From NCBI GenBank assembly GCA_007922225.1, contig ML680098.1, positions 2,108,001 through 2,172,000 on the forward strand: 64,000 nucleotides of DNA, read 5' to 3'. The translations under genes were made by a program, and so were the position numbers. This DNA is from Emydura subglobosa (lineage: Eukaryota > Chordata > Testudines > Chelidae). Positions within the stretch are counted from its first letter, which is position 1, and each line of letters begins with the position of its first letter. Shown piece by piece: positions 46,776-58,149 of this stretch. The notes beneath the pieces are model-generated. The model had not been told where the DNA came from. It was given only the letters and a program-made list of their open reading frames with translations, and made no database searches.

Positions 46776-47325
46776 TGTAGCGGCATGGCTAGTGCAGTGC
46801 CCCCTTGTGGACCTTCCATGCACCCTAACACAGCCACAGGACTCTCTGGGGGGAAGAAGTCTGTGTCTAGTATTCATGGAGGTGGGCTCTAGCCCACAGG
46901 CTAATTGTCCCCTGTGTATTATCCCCTTCTGGTGGATGGGGGAGAGGGAGAAGGGCTTAAGTTCCAAAATGTTCTACAACAAAAAGCAAATTAACTCAAA
47001 ACTGGGCTGTCCCCCAGTCCTCTAGTGGGGTGTCCCTGGCCTTTTCTTCAGCTTTGGTTCTCAAACAGACTCTGATTCGTGTATCATTTGCTCCTTGGGG
47101 TCTAACTGTTCCTCCCCAGCAGCTGCTCCTGGAAGTGATGCTCCCTTCAGGCAGAGTTCCATCCTCCTTCCTGACCAGCCAGCACTCAACTGAGCCAGAC
47201 TCCTTCACTCTATTCCCCCTCCAGGCTTGGCACTGGCGGTAGGTAGAGTGGGGCAGGGCTGGTTGGGCCATGAAGCTCTCCTTAACCCCTTCTCTGCTGA
47301 TGTGGGGCTACTCTGCCCTATCACA
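46776..47325. other. GC-rich block, possible LTR
   Basis: Sharply GC-richer than its flanks. It begins TGTAGCGGCATGG and ends CCCTATCACA, so TG...CA limits are possible, but there is no target duplication and no clear polyadenylation signal on either strand. Frames of 70-93 codons on both strands overlap and are not convincing. Confidence 0.3.
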
Positions 47326-47547
47326 GACTTCAGAAAATTCATAGGTACATGGTATACAGATAACTATTAACAGTAACTTGTATTTGTTCATATAACAAAT
47401 TTCATCCCAAAGTGTTTTACAGATTGTATTAGGATGACTGTAGGAATGATGGTGGAGATGCAGATCACAATTCCATAGTTAAGGCTGACATGAGTTCTGC
47501 ATTTAAGATTACATAATGGGGTTGGGGATGAGATGTAACGTGTAATT
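47326..47547. repeat. Degenerate dispersed repeat sharing words with 49800-49865
   Basis: CCATAGTTAAGGCTGACATG and TTCTGCATTTAAG at 47473-47508 resemble CTCCAGTTAAGGTTAAAGTG and TTTTGCACTTAAA at 49828-49860. This suggests a common but unnamed old repeat. Confidence 0.35.
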
Positions 47548-47950
47548 TATAGATGCATACATTCCAAGCCCACCAGGGACCATTCTGATCACCTCCCATA
47601 TGACATCAGCCATAAAATAAAATAATTCCTAGAGCATACCTTCTGGAAAAAAATCCAATCTTGATTTAAAAAATGCCCACAATGGAGAATCTACCACCAC
47701 CTCTGGTAAATTGCACCAACGCTTAATTACCCTCACTGTCAAAAATGTACACCTTGTTTCCAGTCTGTATTTGTCTAGCTTCAACTTCCAGCCATTGGAT
47801 TGTGTTATACCTTTCTCTGCTAGATTGAAGAGTCCTCTATCAAATATTTGTTAACCATGTAGGTATGCATAGACTGTGATTAAGTCACCTCCAAATCTTT
47901 TCTCTGTTAAACTAAATAGATTGAGCTCCTTAAGTCGATCACTATAAGAT
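47548..47950 (-). mobile_element. CR1-type LINE 3' fragment, minus strand
   Basis: Reads ATAGATGCATACATTCCAAG, then AAATCCAATCTTGATTTAAA, CACCAACGCTTAATTACCCT, TCAGTCTGTATTTGTCTAGC, TGTGTTATACCTTTCTCTGC and AGATTGAGCTCCTTAAGTCG. This is the ordered 3' part of a CR1 subfamily, also seen at 29950. The sense strand is minus; no long frame remains. Confidence 0.85.
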
Positions 47951-49173
47951 TAAATGACAAGAGAAATGTAGGTAAAAATAATTTAAAGTGCATCTAGAAT
48001 GTGCCAGAACAAAAACACTTGTGCAAAGTTTCATGGGATATTCAGTGAACACAAGCAGTCAGGACTAAATTGCATCACCCGCCCATGCACTGGCTTGGTA
48101 TTGATTCTGAAAAAAGTGTCACCTACTGAACTGGCTTAATTACTGCCTGCAACACTTGATTTCAATTGATAGAGTCCTATTGAGGTGCTGACCATCAAGA
48201 TACAATCGGAGTGAATAATTCATAGAGAATCATTTATTCAATACATTTTGCCTGTTTTTCTATTCACAACTTGTCTGTGAGCAGTCTATGATTTTCTCAA
48301 ACTGGTCGTTATTCCATAATGTTCACTGAATGATTGGAACGCTTTGTCTCTACATTGTTCATGAGAGGGTTGTTATGAATAGGTGATAGTTCACATTTCG
48401 GGTGTGTTAGTTTTGGCTAGAAGCATGAGTCACATGGTATTAGGTCTGTTCCCTGATTGCATGAGAAAGTTAATGAGTACCATATCTTAAAGGACAGCTT
48501 CTACCGTTTGCTGAGGAGGAGAAAGGAGAAGATGGAATGAAAGTGTAATTAAAAATATGCTTCGGTCAAGTAACGTATCTTGCGATTGTAAATGGCAAAG
48601 TGATTAAGTTCATGATATTATCAGACTCTCAATATACAGAAACATACTCAGTGCATGGTACTTATAGAAACAGTTTTGTCTTTCCATGGATTTGTTTTAA
48701 TCACTGGACAATACAAAAGCTCTGTGTTAAAAATTCACACAGCACTCATTTGGAATTCCTTTTATTTATCTGAAGTGCATTATAACGTACTGATCACCAT
48801 GTTATCTAAAGGCACTAACAAAATGGTTAACTCTTATTACAGAGAGAAAGATTCCAAAGGGTGCAAGATCAAAACAGACAACTAACCAGCTACAGAAACG
48901 CACTCTCTCTTTCTACTGAGAAGCAGTTCTCAGGACAACTCTAATGAATTTTCCACGGCAGAGATCAGAAATAGTTAACAATTTTTACCATTGCTGGGGC
49001 CCACACTTTTTAAACCAATAGGAACACCAAATTTACGGTCTGCAGCTTTGTCCAGCTGCATACATGGTGAAATCATACACTCTCTAGTTTCTGGACTGAA
49101 CTATAATTACAATTCTGAATCCAGCCATCTGCCAGTTTGAATACCCTGCATGTGTTTCCTATTTGTAGGAATT
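47951..49173. other. Unique AT-rich DNA, nothing recognised
   Basis: 48400-48880 is repeat-free and could hold conserved sequence. A 76-codon frame at 48655-48885 is not convincing. Confidence 0.4.
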
Positions 49174-49292
49174 AAGGCCTTGATTCAGCAACACACTTAA
49201 GCATGTACTTAAGCCCCATTCATTTAATGGCATTTAAGCAGGTGTTTTGCTGAATAGGGATGGATTCAAGCATGTGCTTAAGTGCTCTGTTG
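49174..49292. mobile_element. Palindromic AAGCATGTACTTAAGC-type MITE
   Basis: GGCCTTGATTCAGCAACACA and CTTAAGCATGTACTTAAGCC on the left pair with GTGTTTTGCTGAATAGGGAT and AAGCATGTGCTTAAGTGC toward the right, around CATTTAATGG. Related to 43908-44045. Confidence 0.65.
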
Positions 49293-51261
49293 ACTTGTGG
49301 CCTCTAAACTGTGGCTTCTCTCTTCTCATTCACATAAGCAAAACCCCAGTGCTGTTACTTTTGATGTACACTGATGTGAATGAAATCAAGAATCAGGCTC
49401 AGTAAATATAGACAACACTGGAGGACCTCTCCAATCCTTTAGTAAAAAGCTAGTAGGTGTGTTTAGTATTATACCTAATTTTTTCCCACTAACCCTGGAA
49501 CTCATTGTAAAAATGAGTTATTTAAAATATTCCTTTCGGTACAATATTTAGAACCATCTACTGCTCTCCATGGCCATTTACAAGCCTCATTTACATCAAT
49601 GGGAAATTCAGCGTTGGCCCAGGGACAGGACATCTATAGGTCTCATCTGTTTCTTGGAATGATTTCATGATAGATAATGGGGACGAGGGAGGGACTGCTG
49701 ATCCTCATCTGGTGCAAACTATCAGCTAGCAATCTGTTCCTAGAAGCATTCTCCTTTTCTGCACTATTGTTATAGGAGTATATCTGTAAAAAATTACCCC
49801 CATTATGGAAGCACCAGTTGCAAGTTCTCCAGTTAAGGTTAAAGTGGGTTTTGCACTTAAAGAAGAGATTTACTCACTTTGTTATACATAAAGAATACAA
49901 TGTATCCCTGCCAAAGTTCAAACTCTTTGAACACAGGTGGAATTTTCGGAGAATTTATAAGTAAATTGGTTAATATAGCATGTTAATATCCAAATGACTT
50001 ACAAGACAGAGGAGTCTCTTCGAATGCATGCATCTTAAAGTTTGAAGAATTCTAGCTAAGCACAGTCTCAAAGTCCTATAGCATCCTCAGCAATTTCAAT
50101 TTTTTGGAGTGATAGCAATTTGGAAAACTATGGTATCATTCCCCCCATACTGGACATTTTCAATTTTTTCCATGCATAAGCATTGCCATACTGAAGAGCT
50201 CTTTGCCCGAAGCTTCATTCTGCACTCTTTTTTATGCATCTCTGTCATGAGTTTTTTGATTTAACCATCAGAATTAGAGCTGGACAATTTTAATTGGTCT
50301 GACTCTCCATTAGGAGAGATATCAGGGCTCTTTCTTGAACTACCACAGCTCAGCACTCGTCTAATTCGTGCACCATTTCTTCTGTTTTCTCTCTTGCTTG
50401 CTCTGCTGTTTTTCTTAATCTTATTCTATCATTTTTCTCTTGCTCTTTTCTGTATCATTTTTTTCTCCTTCACAATTTGCATCACTTTCATTTCCTCTCC
50501 TTGTCCCTCTATTTCCTCCTGAATCTTGTATCTAGCCTTTAAATCTCTCTTTCTTTTTCTTTTTTCCATTTTTATTTTCTCTTCAGTTTCCTTTTTGATG
50601 CAGACCTTCCTGTTCCCCCATCAGCATGTAAAAAGAGAAACCCCAGCAAATTTCCTCTATGCACAGACTGAGCCTTTCTTTAAACAGACCAGTTTTTATT
50701 GCAACTCAAAATGTGCTCCTCACTGATACTATGACTTCAGTCGACGTAAGTCATAAAAAGTAGATTATATATTTTACCAGTCCAGTGGTTTTCAGTGTTG
50801 ATTCTCAACAGATGTGAGCCTGACTCAAAAATCCCAATACATGAATTGGCTATCTGCTTAAAAGGAGTGCCTAGTGGTACTCCAAGCAACCTCATGGCCC
50901 TATTATTCCCAGAAGGTGGTACTTCTAGTTCTAATATCAGCGCTGCAAACAAATAACATTTTTGAAATCCCAATTCTAATATTTTGTGTATGCAGTATAA
51001 AAGCAGCTTTTATCTCAAAGGGTCTCCTAGCTCTTTATCAACTATCCATATGTAAATGCCTCAGGGGTGGCAGAGATCAACCAGTTGTTGCACAAAAATG
51101 GTAGGTGGATCAATTTTAGCCAAGGACATGGGGGTCAAATTCTTACCCGAAATGATTCTGTATCCTACAGATGCTGTGAGACTCAAATTTTGAAGCAGAA
51201 ATATCTTCCAACCAGTACAACTCATGGTACTCTGGATGTCTACCTCAGAAGAGAAACATTG
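49293..51261. other. Unique DNA with a pyrimidine-rich tract
   Basis: 50370-50600 is strongly T- and C-rich (TTTCTCTTGCTC-like words), a degenerate polypyrimidine tract on the plus strand. Nothing coding is supported. Confidence 0.4.
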
Positions 51262-51326
51262 ATGGTGCTGGGATTTGAACTTAAGGTGTTTGATGCTTGC
51301 TCCTTATGCCACTGAGCCACCCTTCC
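51262..51326 (-). repeat. tRNA-like SINE head, minus strand
   Basis: In reverse complement it has GGGTGGCTCAGTGGCATAAG (A-box) and TAAGTTCAAATCCCAGCACC (a near-perfect B-box) spaced like a tRNA. The acceptor and anticodon stems do not close well. It could also be a decayed tRNA pseudogene. Confidence 0.6.
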
Positions 51327-51371
51327 ATTAATATGGAGTCTGCTGCTACTTTCTTGGGGAAGAGAATTGTA

Positions 51372-51465
51372 AGGGCCTGATTCTGAACTTACAGCAGTAT
51401 AAATCATGTGCAAGTACGCTGAAGTCATTGGAGTGAAACTGGCGCAAGTCGGATCAGGCTCAGGC
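51372..51465. mobile_element. Palindromic MITE-like repeat
   Basis: GGGCCTGATTCTGAACTTAC on the left and GCGCAAGTCGGATCAGGCTC on the right, with CTGAAGTCATTGGAGTGAA in the centre. The plan is the same as at 9370-9505. Confidence 0.65.
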
Positions 51466-51938
51466 CTGAAGGATGAAATCCTGGACCTAAGTAAATCCAT
51501 GGCAGTAGTCCCATTGTCTGCAATGAAGTGAGGATTTCACCCTAAATTATTTAGACAATCCATTATTATCTACATTCCTTGCCTTTTTCTCCCCCAAGCT
51601 TGTGCAGTCCTCTTCCTGCATGGATCTAGGATGGATGGCTTGAATCATAATGTAAGAATCACAATCATTCACCGTTAGTATTTATATTTGTGATTATCAA
51701 CTGGTAGATAAGCATGCCTTCATTTTATTCAATATAAATTGTATTGTTATTTGAATGACCTTGGGCCAATGAGGGGCCCTGATTGACTTCTGGAATAACC
51801 TAGAATCACCTAGGTTTACTACTGTAAGCTTCTCTCTGGGATTCAATCAAGACAACAATGGTGTAAAGTCTGAAGTGATGCTAAATTGTTACCACTGTTC
51901 AGTAAGATCTAGATGATTCACAAAGCATTCTACAACTT
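51466..51938. other. Unique DNA, nothing recognised
   Basis: No supported feature. Confidence 0.4.
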
Positions 51939-52029
51939 TGGGCCAGATTCTCAACTCAAATTGGTTGTGGCACCATTTGACTTCAATGTGCTCCCCACAG
52001 TCTATTTACACTGGCTAAGGATCTGGCCT
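51939..52029. mobile_element. Palindromic GGCCAGATTCTC-type MITE
   Basis: GGGCCAGATTCTCAACTCAA on the left and ACTGGCTAAGGATCTGGCC on the right are reverse complements with mismatches. The centre is TTTGACTTCAATGTGCTCC. Same family as 4197-4282. Confidence 0.75.
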
Positions 52030-52769
52030 TTTGTTTAAAAAGTGTGTAATGTAAAAATAAATCAAAATTAAGCATTTTAGATGGATATCTAAGGTCGATT
52101 GGGAATGACCTGCTTGGTAATAATGTGATTTGAGCAGCCCTTTGTGTACAAAAAAATGTCACAAAGGGAGAAGGAGCACTCAAAATACATAAAGAAATTG
52201 AATCATGTAACATTCATACCACAGTCCTCCTAAATACAGCTGTGCACGTGAAAGAAACATGATGCCACCAGAATATCCTGGGACAACTCCTCAGCTGGTG
52301 GAAGGCCACACCGCGCGTGTTGTTCTTTGCATTAAAGCAACAAGAGTTTATATCTAAAAATTCAAATATTTGATTTAACCACGGAATAACAATAACAGCA
52401 GCCAGAGCTAGCTGTAAACTACATCCTCCTACTATCTGTCTAAGCTACCCCTGCAGTTCAGGGCCCCGACATCCAAAATGGAAGATGGCCGTTGCTTTCT
52501 ACAACTGCACCCCTCCCAGACACGACAGTCGCACCCCACTGCTCTGCCAAAGTCAACGGAGCTGTGACCATTTACACCAGTAAAAGCTCTTTGACCTTCC
52601 ATAAAATAACAGAGAAATCAAAGCTTATTTGCCCACTGCTTACCCAGGGGATAATCAGGCTCTACATTCTTATGCTTCAGGGATCTGTTCCTTTTCAGTA
52701 GGACACAGGGAGCCCATCTGCATGGAGATCACTGAAGGATCAGGGCCTAAGATATCCCCCCAGGCATGT
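52030..52769. other. Unique DNA, nothing recognised
   Basis: ACACCGCGCGTGTT at 52309 is a small CpG-bearing palindrome. No gene is supported. Confidence 0.4.
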
Positions 52770-52777
52770 GCCTATAG

Positions 52778-53006
52778 CAGGGGTGGTCATGCTGGCTTGT
52801 GAGCTACCTGCAGCTCTTTTACAATTGAAGTACAGCTCGCAGAGCCCTCTATGCCCCCCCACTTCTCCGCCACGGCCTACCAGACTGAGGTGGGGAGCTC
52901 GTCACTTCTGCCCTGCGGCAGGGTGGTGGGGCTAGAGGATTCTGCCCAGCAGGGTGGGGGGTCTCGGGCGGGGAGGAGGGGGGGTCAGTAAGTTTGGCCA
53001 CCCCTG
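52778..53006. mobile_element. Non-autonomous hAT element with 8-bp target duplication
   Basis: Terminal repeats are CAGGGGTGGTCATGCTGG and TAAGTTTGGCCACCCCTG. Flanks are GCCTATAG (52770-52777) and GTCTATAG (53007-53014), matching at 7 of 8 positions. The 229-bp GC-rich interior has no transposase. The CAGNGG ends and 8-bp duplication place it in hAT. Confidence 0.85.
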
Positions 53007-53014
53007 GTCTATAG

Positions 53015-53919
53015 CATGGTGATTTTCAGAAAGGAAGGTGCTTCTATTGTGTGCTTTCAATATAAGTGCTGGTCCAATTGTCTTTTAAACTGGAGAAAAG
53101 ACAGCATAGGCACACAGCTCTCTGGAGAAGTCACTGCCTTGTTTTTTCATTGTGTATGTGTGTGCAGTGCCTTCCTCAGCTGGACTGTGATTCATGATGA
53201 GACCTCCCAAGCACTACAAATAATTAATAATAATGTTTAATCATCATAATAGATGCAGCATCTATAGGAGGAAGAGAGGTTGCTCCCTGCACCTTCAAAG
53301 AATTAAAACCGGTTTATACTTTTAAAAACTACCATTTGATTTTCTGTTTCAGTTTAATTTGCAGGTGCCAATTGATTAGCAGCAGAGACAACAAATGCCC
53401 ACCTAGTTGTGTAGTTCAGCTGCAGGATACATTCAAACAAAAGCTCTGCAAGTTATTAGCTTGAATCACCTACAAAAAGAGCAGACAGATTCCTACCACC
53501 AGCAGGGAGATGGTGGGGTGGGGGTGGATTGTCCCCTCATCTCGCCCCACTCCATCCTGACACATCTTTTAGTAATAAACTAATTCAGATAGAGAACATA
53601 GTCAGATTGGCAACAGAGTCAGCATACCAACATGTAACAAAGATTAATGGAAGTCAGTTTGATTCTGTCAATTCACATTTTTTGAGAGACCATGATGTGA
53701 GCTAAGCTCTAAAACCATTTGCAGTTCACTCACCCGAAAAACATGTAAAAACTCCTGCAACATCCAGCAAAGCTTTTCCTGTATGGCTGCTCTTATCGGT
53801 GGGGATAGAGTAGCAAAGGAACCAGCTTTAGAACATTTCACTGACGAGATGAGATCTCACCCATACCTCCTTCAAAGTCCATGACATGCATGCTCTAGGA
53901 GTTTTCTAATGAGACAATA
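53015..53919. other. Unique DNA, nothing recognised
   Basis: GGTGGGGTGGGGGTGG at about 53510 is a short G-rich tract. No supported gene. Confidence 0.4.
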
Positions 53920-54060
53920 TGGCTCAGTGAGTAGAACACAAGTCTCTGGGTTACATGGATATGGTTACAAAGGCTAGTGCTCATACCCAAATCACGGATT
54001 GCATTGCCTTTGTAACCATATCCATGTTCCCCAAAGGCTTGTGTTCTACTCACTGAGCTA
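53920..54060. repeat. Near-perfect hairpin, 55-bp arms, built from tRNA-like SINE heads
   Basis: Left arm 53920-53974 and right arm 54006-54060 are reverse complements at 50 of 55 positions, with a 31-base loop (53975-54005). Each arm begins at its outer end with TGGCTCAGTGAGTAGAACAC (left) or the same with one change (right), a pol III A-box-like head. The inner end is CATGGATATGGTTACAAAGG. The structure looks like two opposed copies of a tRNA-derived head. Confidence 0.9.
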
Positions 54061-54844
54061 TTTTATAAGTGGCAACTTCTCCTTTAGATAGCAGGCATGT
54101 TAAACCAGGTCCCTTCTACCTATCTCAGGCTGCTTTCAGGACACCCAGGAGTATCACACTGTGCTTTGTTGTTGTGTATACCCACAACTCCGAGCAAAGC
54201 TTAATACAAAGTCAACAAACCTCGCTGAGCTTTGTCATTGTCAAAAGGAACTCGTTTGAACCTCTTGGAGATTCCCATAACCTCAACAAGCCCTTGTTCT
54301 CCCCTTTTTCCTGCTGTTGGGCTGAGGTGTGCGCATGAAAGAAATATCCTGCAACTCTTTTTCCACCCTGTGAAGTCTCATGGAACTGCAGGAGAGGCCT
54401 AGGTGGGTTGTCCATCCCATGAATGCCTGTCCAGATAAGTCCTTTTCCTCCACACCAAATCCCTGGTGTCACCTGGAGAAGATGGGCTGCTTTCACTTTT
54501 CCGCAGCAGCACAGCTGGGCAATGCTTTTATAGTTCAGCTGCTTTCAGTGATAGGATTTTACATCATTCTAGGGCTATGACGCCACATAATATGCCAGGC
54601 ATGCCCTCTGGGTATAGCTAGCAGGATGATGGCTAGAGACTAGCTGGTAATGTATGAGTAGAGGCAAAACATTTGCTCCTCAATGGTTCTGAAGAGTATT
54701 TAAGAGTGTAAAGAGTCATTCTTTCACTGTTCACATAATTGGCGCGTTACACTCATATGAAAAGTCCCTTTTAAAAATTCAACAGAGATAACTGAAGTAT
54801 CATCAATTTGCCATCAACAGAGCATCTCAAAGGAAAAAAAAATA
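54061..54844. other. Unique DNA, nothing recognised
   Basis: Overlapping frames of 66-94 codons at 54069-54580 lie on both strands and look random. Confidence 0.4.
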
Positions 54845-54935
54845 CCGACTTATGTCCTGAAGCATGAGGGTTTATAGTCCTCCAAAACTCTTGTTTATGT
54901 TCAAATCGTTACTAGTATAACTCTGGATATTAGTG
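54845..54935 (-). mobile_element. CR1-type LINE fragment, minus strand
   Basis: CGACTTATGTCCTGAAGCAT and GAGGGTTTATAGTCCTCC match a segment typical of the 3' region of CR1 subfamilies of the kind at 23403. Short and diverged. Confidence 0.6.
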
Positions 54936-54969
54936 TAGACATCTAATCCCTCTCTGAATCCTCTAAATC

Positions 54970-55045
54970 AGAAGGGCAGCAGTTTACACCCACTTCGCAC
55001 TGGTGTGAGAACTACCCTGGATGCGGGATAAGGTGAATCGGGCAC
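54970..55045. mobile_element. Palindromic MITE fragment
   Basis: CAGTTTACACCCACTTCGCA followed by CTGGTGTGAGAACTAC and GTGAATCGGGC. This is a half copy related to 9370-9505. Confidence 0.4.
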
Positions 55046-56764
55046 TACGTGGCAGGAGAGGAAAGAGCTGAAACTGAATATGAGCTAGCAGGTCTGGATA
55101 AAATGAGAAACTCCCCTCCCCCTTGGAAACTCTGCTCCAAACCTAAAACAAAATCTCTGGGGTTTAAAAGCGTTGGAATGCCTTTTATTTTCCCACTGTT
55201 TGCATTATTTTTGGAAGGCCCTACACTTCCCAGTGAGGTCATACACGCGCTGAGGGCTGGATGCCCCCTCCCTATCGGGTGCATTCTCTCACAGCTGTGT
55301 CAAGTGAGTGTCAAATACCACTATTTTAGCACAAGTGCACATGATTACCCAAGGTGCAAGATGTCAGAGATCCAGACTCAGAGAGAGGTGCCGCCAGCTC
55401 CACAAGAAGCAGAAAGCCACTGGGTATCTCAGTAGAAGGCCTGTTCTCGCAAGTACTCCTCTGCCCAGTTTGGTAGATCTAAATAGTTTAGGTACATCTG
55501 ATAAGCATCCCAAGTATTGGTCAATTGTTCAAACTGAACTGAAACCCTCTTGAAACACACAGCTTAAAATGAGCCCTTGTAAGATATTAAAAATCCTCAG
55601 GCTGCAATACAGGTGCTAAAATTATTAGTAGTTCCCAGGGTGTGTTTCTGGCGAGCACTTAGTCTCCTCTACTCTGCTATTTGTGCCGCAGAGCTTAAGT
55701 ATGTCAAATATGCAGTGCAAACACAGCCACCATGCCCTGCCTCCTCCTGAATGTGTCTCCGATTTTGCAACTGTTATTGTGCAGATGCAGGATAAAAGCA
55801 TTAGGGCACCACACAAATGTCTAATCCAGAGGTTGCGCTAGGTGCTAAAGAAAGGATGGAGGCAACTGAAGCTAGTGAAATTCATTGCACTTCCTCTCAG
55901 CTTCGTTTAAATTGCTTCTGCATAACCCCCTCTCACTAATGGTGCTGAGGGTCTCTCCGTTTCTGATTGTCTCGACTTCTATGCTGCTACTTCCTTTCCT
56001 AAAGCTGCCAGTCTCTCTTAATATGCTGTTGCGATCCTATATGACTAAGATCCAGCATAAAATATAATCCACAGGGTGACAAAATTCAGAATAAAATTAT
56101 TATATCCTCTGCTAAACCCTTTTATATTAGGTTTTTGGTTTTTTTGTAGAGGGAGGAATCATTAATTTTGTATAGGATTCTTCCCCACCCCCCCAAAATG
56201 CAGCACTTTAAATCAATCAATTCCCACAGTGAAATGAACAAAGCAACCACCCATAGTAAAATTCTGGCCAGATGACTGATGGATCCACTTCAAAGAGGAG
56301 CAACATGACACAGTTTACAACTTTAAGGATTATAGTAGTCCAGATGCTATCATTTTAATTGGGGGAAAAAAACAAAAAACCAAACCCAATGTTGCCAACT
56401 ATCCCTGTTAGAAAATAGAAGGATGCATTATTAATTATTATTATTATTATGTTTGAAATTGCTTAGTGTTGGCTATCAGGCTTTTGCATACTTGTCATGA
56501 TCATAGTATGATCATTTGCTTCTTAAAAGGGGGGAAAAAAACTTACAGGTGGATTTTTAGATAGAACAGCAGGTCCCAATTTTGCAGAATGGGAGCACTG
56601 TATGCTCACTTGTACCACTCTAGTTTTCCCACCAAAGAAGGGGCTAGGACTCTTAACATATTTAGCTTCACCCTTAGAAACAGAGTGAGCTCCAGGCTGT
56701 GTGTCAGTAAGGTAATCACCTCACAGGATCAGACTGGTCACAAAATAATTATCAACCTGAGCCA
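55046..56764. other. Unique DNA, nothing recognised
   Basis: A 128-codon plus frame at 55049-55435 overlaps an opposite-strand frame and shows no family features. An (ATT)n run is at 56428-56450. No transposon ends were seen. Confidence 0.4.
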
Positions 56765-57300
56765 AGAAAGGACGGATGGGCTTGTGGTTAAGGTACTAGC
56801 CCAGCCACAGGAGAGCTGGCTTCAATTCCCAACTCTATCATGGGTTTCTTGTCGGACCTCGTTCTTTCTCCGTCTTAGATAGTTCTATGCCTTCCCTTGC
56901 CCCGCCTCCTCCCACAGTATTGCAGCACCTCCCAATCCTTCAGGTAGTTACTTGCACATCATTGTGAGATACTATTACCCTCATTTTACAGATGGGAAAC
57001 TGAGGCACAAAGCAACTATGTGATTTGTCTAACATCACATAAGAAGTCTGTGGCAAGGGAGGGAATTAAACCTTTGAATCTCAGACTCCTGCCCTAGCCA
57101 CTGGCCCCATCAATCCTTTCCTAGGCAAGTCACTTAATCACACTTTGCCTCCGTTCCTCATCTATAAAATATAAAACTTCCTTTCTCTGACCCTTGTCTG
57201 CCACCATTGAATGCTCTCAGATTATAGACCATCTCTTCCTAGGTGTCTGTACAGTGTCTAGCAGCAGGGAACCTTGATCTACAGCAACATCCATAGTAAA
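56765..57300 (+). mobile_element. tRNA-derived SINE interrupted by an opposite-strand MIR-like SINE
   Basis: The outer SINE starts at about 56770 with GGGCTTGTGGTTAAGGTACT (A-box) and GGCTTCAATTCCCAACTC (B-box) and breaks near 56865. It resumes at 57121 with CTAGGCAAGTCACTTAATC, CCTCATCTATAAAAT and a 3' tail with CTGTACAGTGTCTAGCAGC. Between these, 56895-57112 read on the minus strand has TGTGCCTCAGTTTCCCATCT, TAAAATGAGGGTAATAG and upstream GGTTTAATTCCCTCCC, a second SINE of the same general type in reverse. Confidence 0.7.
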
Positions 57301-57609
57301 TTATAATTCTGGCTGCCCCTATGTGGGTGGGAAGGCTACAAAAAACCTCAGTTGAGCCCTTCATCCACAGGCCAAGCACATCTCTCTTCCTTGTGCATGT
57401 GCTACTCCAAGACGGGTTGGGAGGAGCAGAGCAAAGACAAAACCATGGCCCCACCTTCTCCCCTTTGCACCAACTAGCTAAAGAGAAAGTCGGCAACCTA
57501 GTGCAGTTCTACTCTGAAAGGAGAGTATGTGATAATGGCACCTTCCTACTCCCTGAGTGTATTCAGAGTCCTGTCTAATGATGCTAGTGGCTAAAAGAAG
57601 CTTTTAGGT
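57301..57609. other. Unique DNA
   Basis: Two opposed 85-codon frames (57239-57578) are mutual shadows. Nothing recognised. Confidence 0.4.
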
Positions 57610-57712
57610 TGGAATCTTGAGAAGCACCCCAGGGAGGTAAGGAGCACAAGCTCCTTTGATTTTCAATGGGATTTATGCTCCTAACTCCCTTGGGTGCTTA
57701 AAAAATCCCCTC
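57610..57712. mobile_element. Short palindromic MITE
   Basis: AAGCACCCCAGGGAGGTAAG on the left and CCTAACTCCCTTGGGTGCTT on the right are reverse complements with few changes, around TTTCAATGGGATTTATG. Same plan as 38034-38127. Confidence 0.75.
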
Positions 57713-58149
57713 CTTAATGCTATTGACTCCAGTTAGTCCTGCAGCACCCACACAGCTAAACAGGGGCAAGCAGGATTCTCTTCCAGCTTCCATGTCATCA
57801 ACAGAATTATCTACCAATATTCCCATCAAAGTGGCGATCAGTTGCGACTGTGCAATGCCCTCAAAGGTAATGGAGGTGCATGAGTGTCATTGAAGACAGT
57901 GGGATGGTCCAGCTGTAAACAAGGGCATTATTGGGCATGATGAACCCTTATGGAACCCGGTAATGACAGAATGAAAGGAAACAAGACAACTTGGCTTGAA
58001 GAGCTTGAGATGAGGTTACCTGATTTTAGCAGCTTTGGGTACCTCTCCATAATATAAACCCTGGCTGACCTTAAATTTAGATTGGCATTCCCTCATGTAG
58101 GCCTGCATATTTGCAAGGTGGGCCAGGGCATAGACATTTGAACCTTAAA
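57713..58149. other. Unique DNA, nothing recognised
   Basis: No supported feature. Confidence 0.4.

Noticed and set aside
51262..51326. Possible minus-strand tRNA gene
   Set aside because: Both internal promoter boxes are present, but no full cloverleaf or usable anticodon arm could be formed by eye. Treated as a SINE head.
53920..54060. CRISPR-like repeat-spacer pair
   Set aside because: The two copies are inverted, not direct, and there are only two. This is a hairpin in a vertebrate genome.
57239..57578. Pair of opposed 85-codon frames
   Set aside because: They are mutual shadows of one composition-biased segment.
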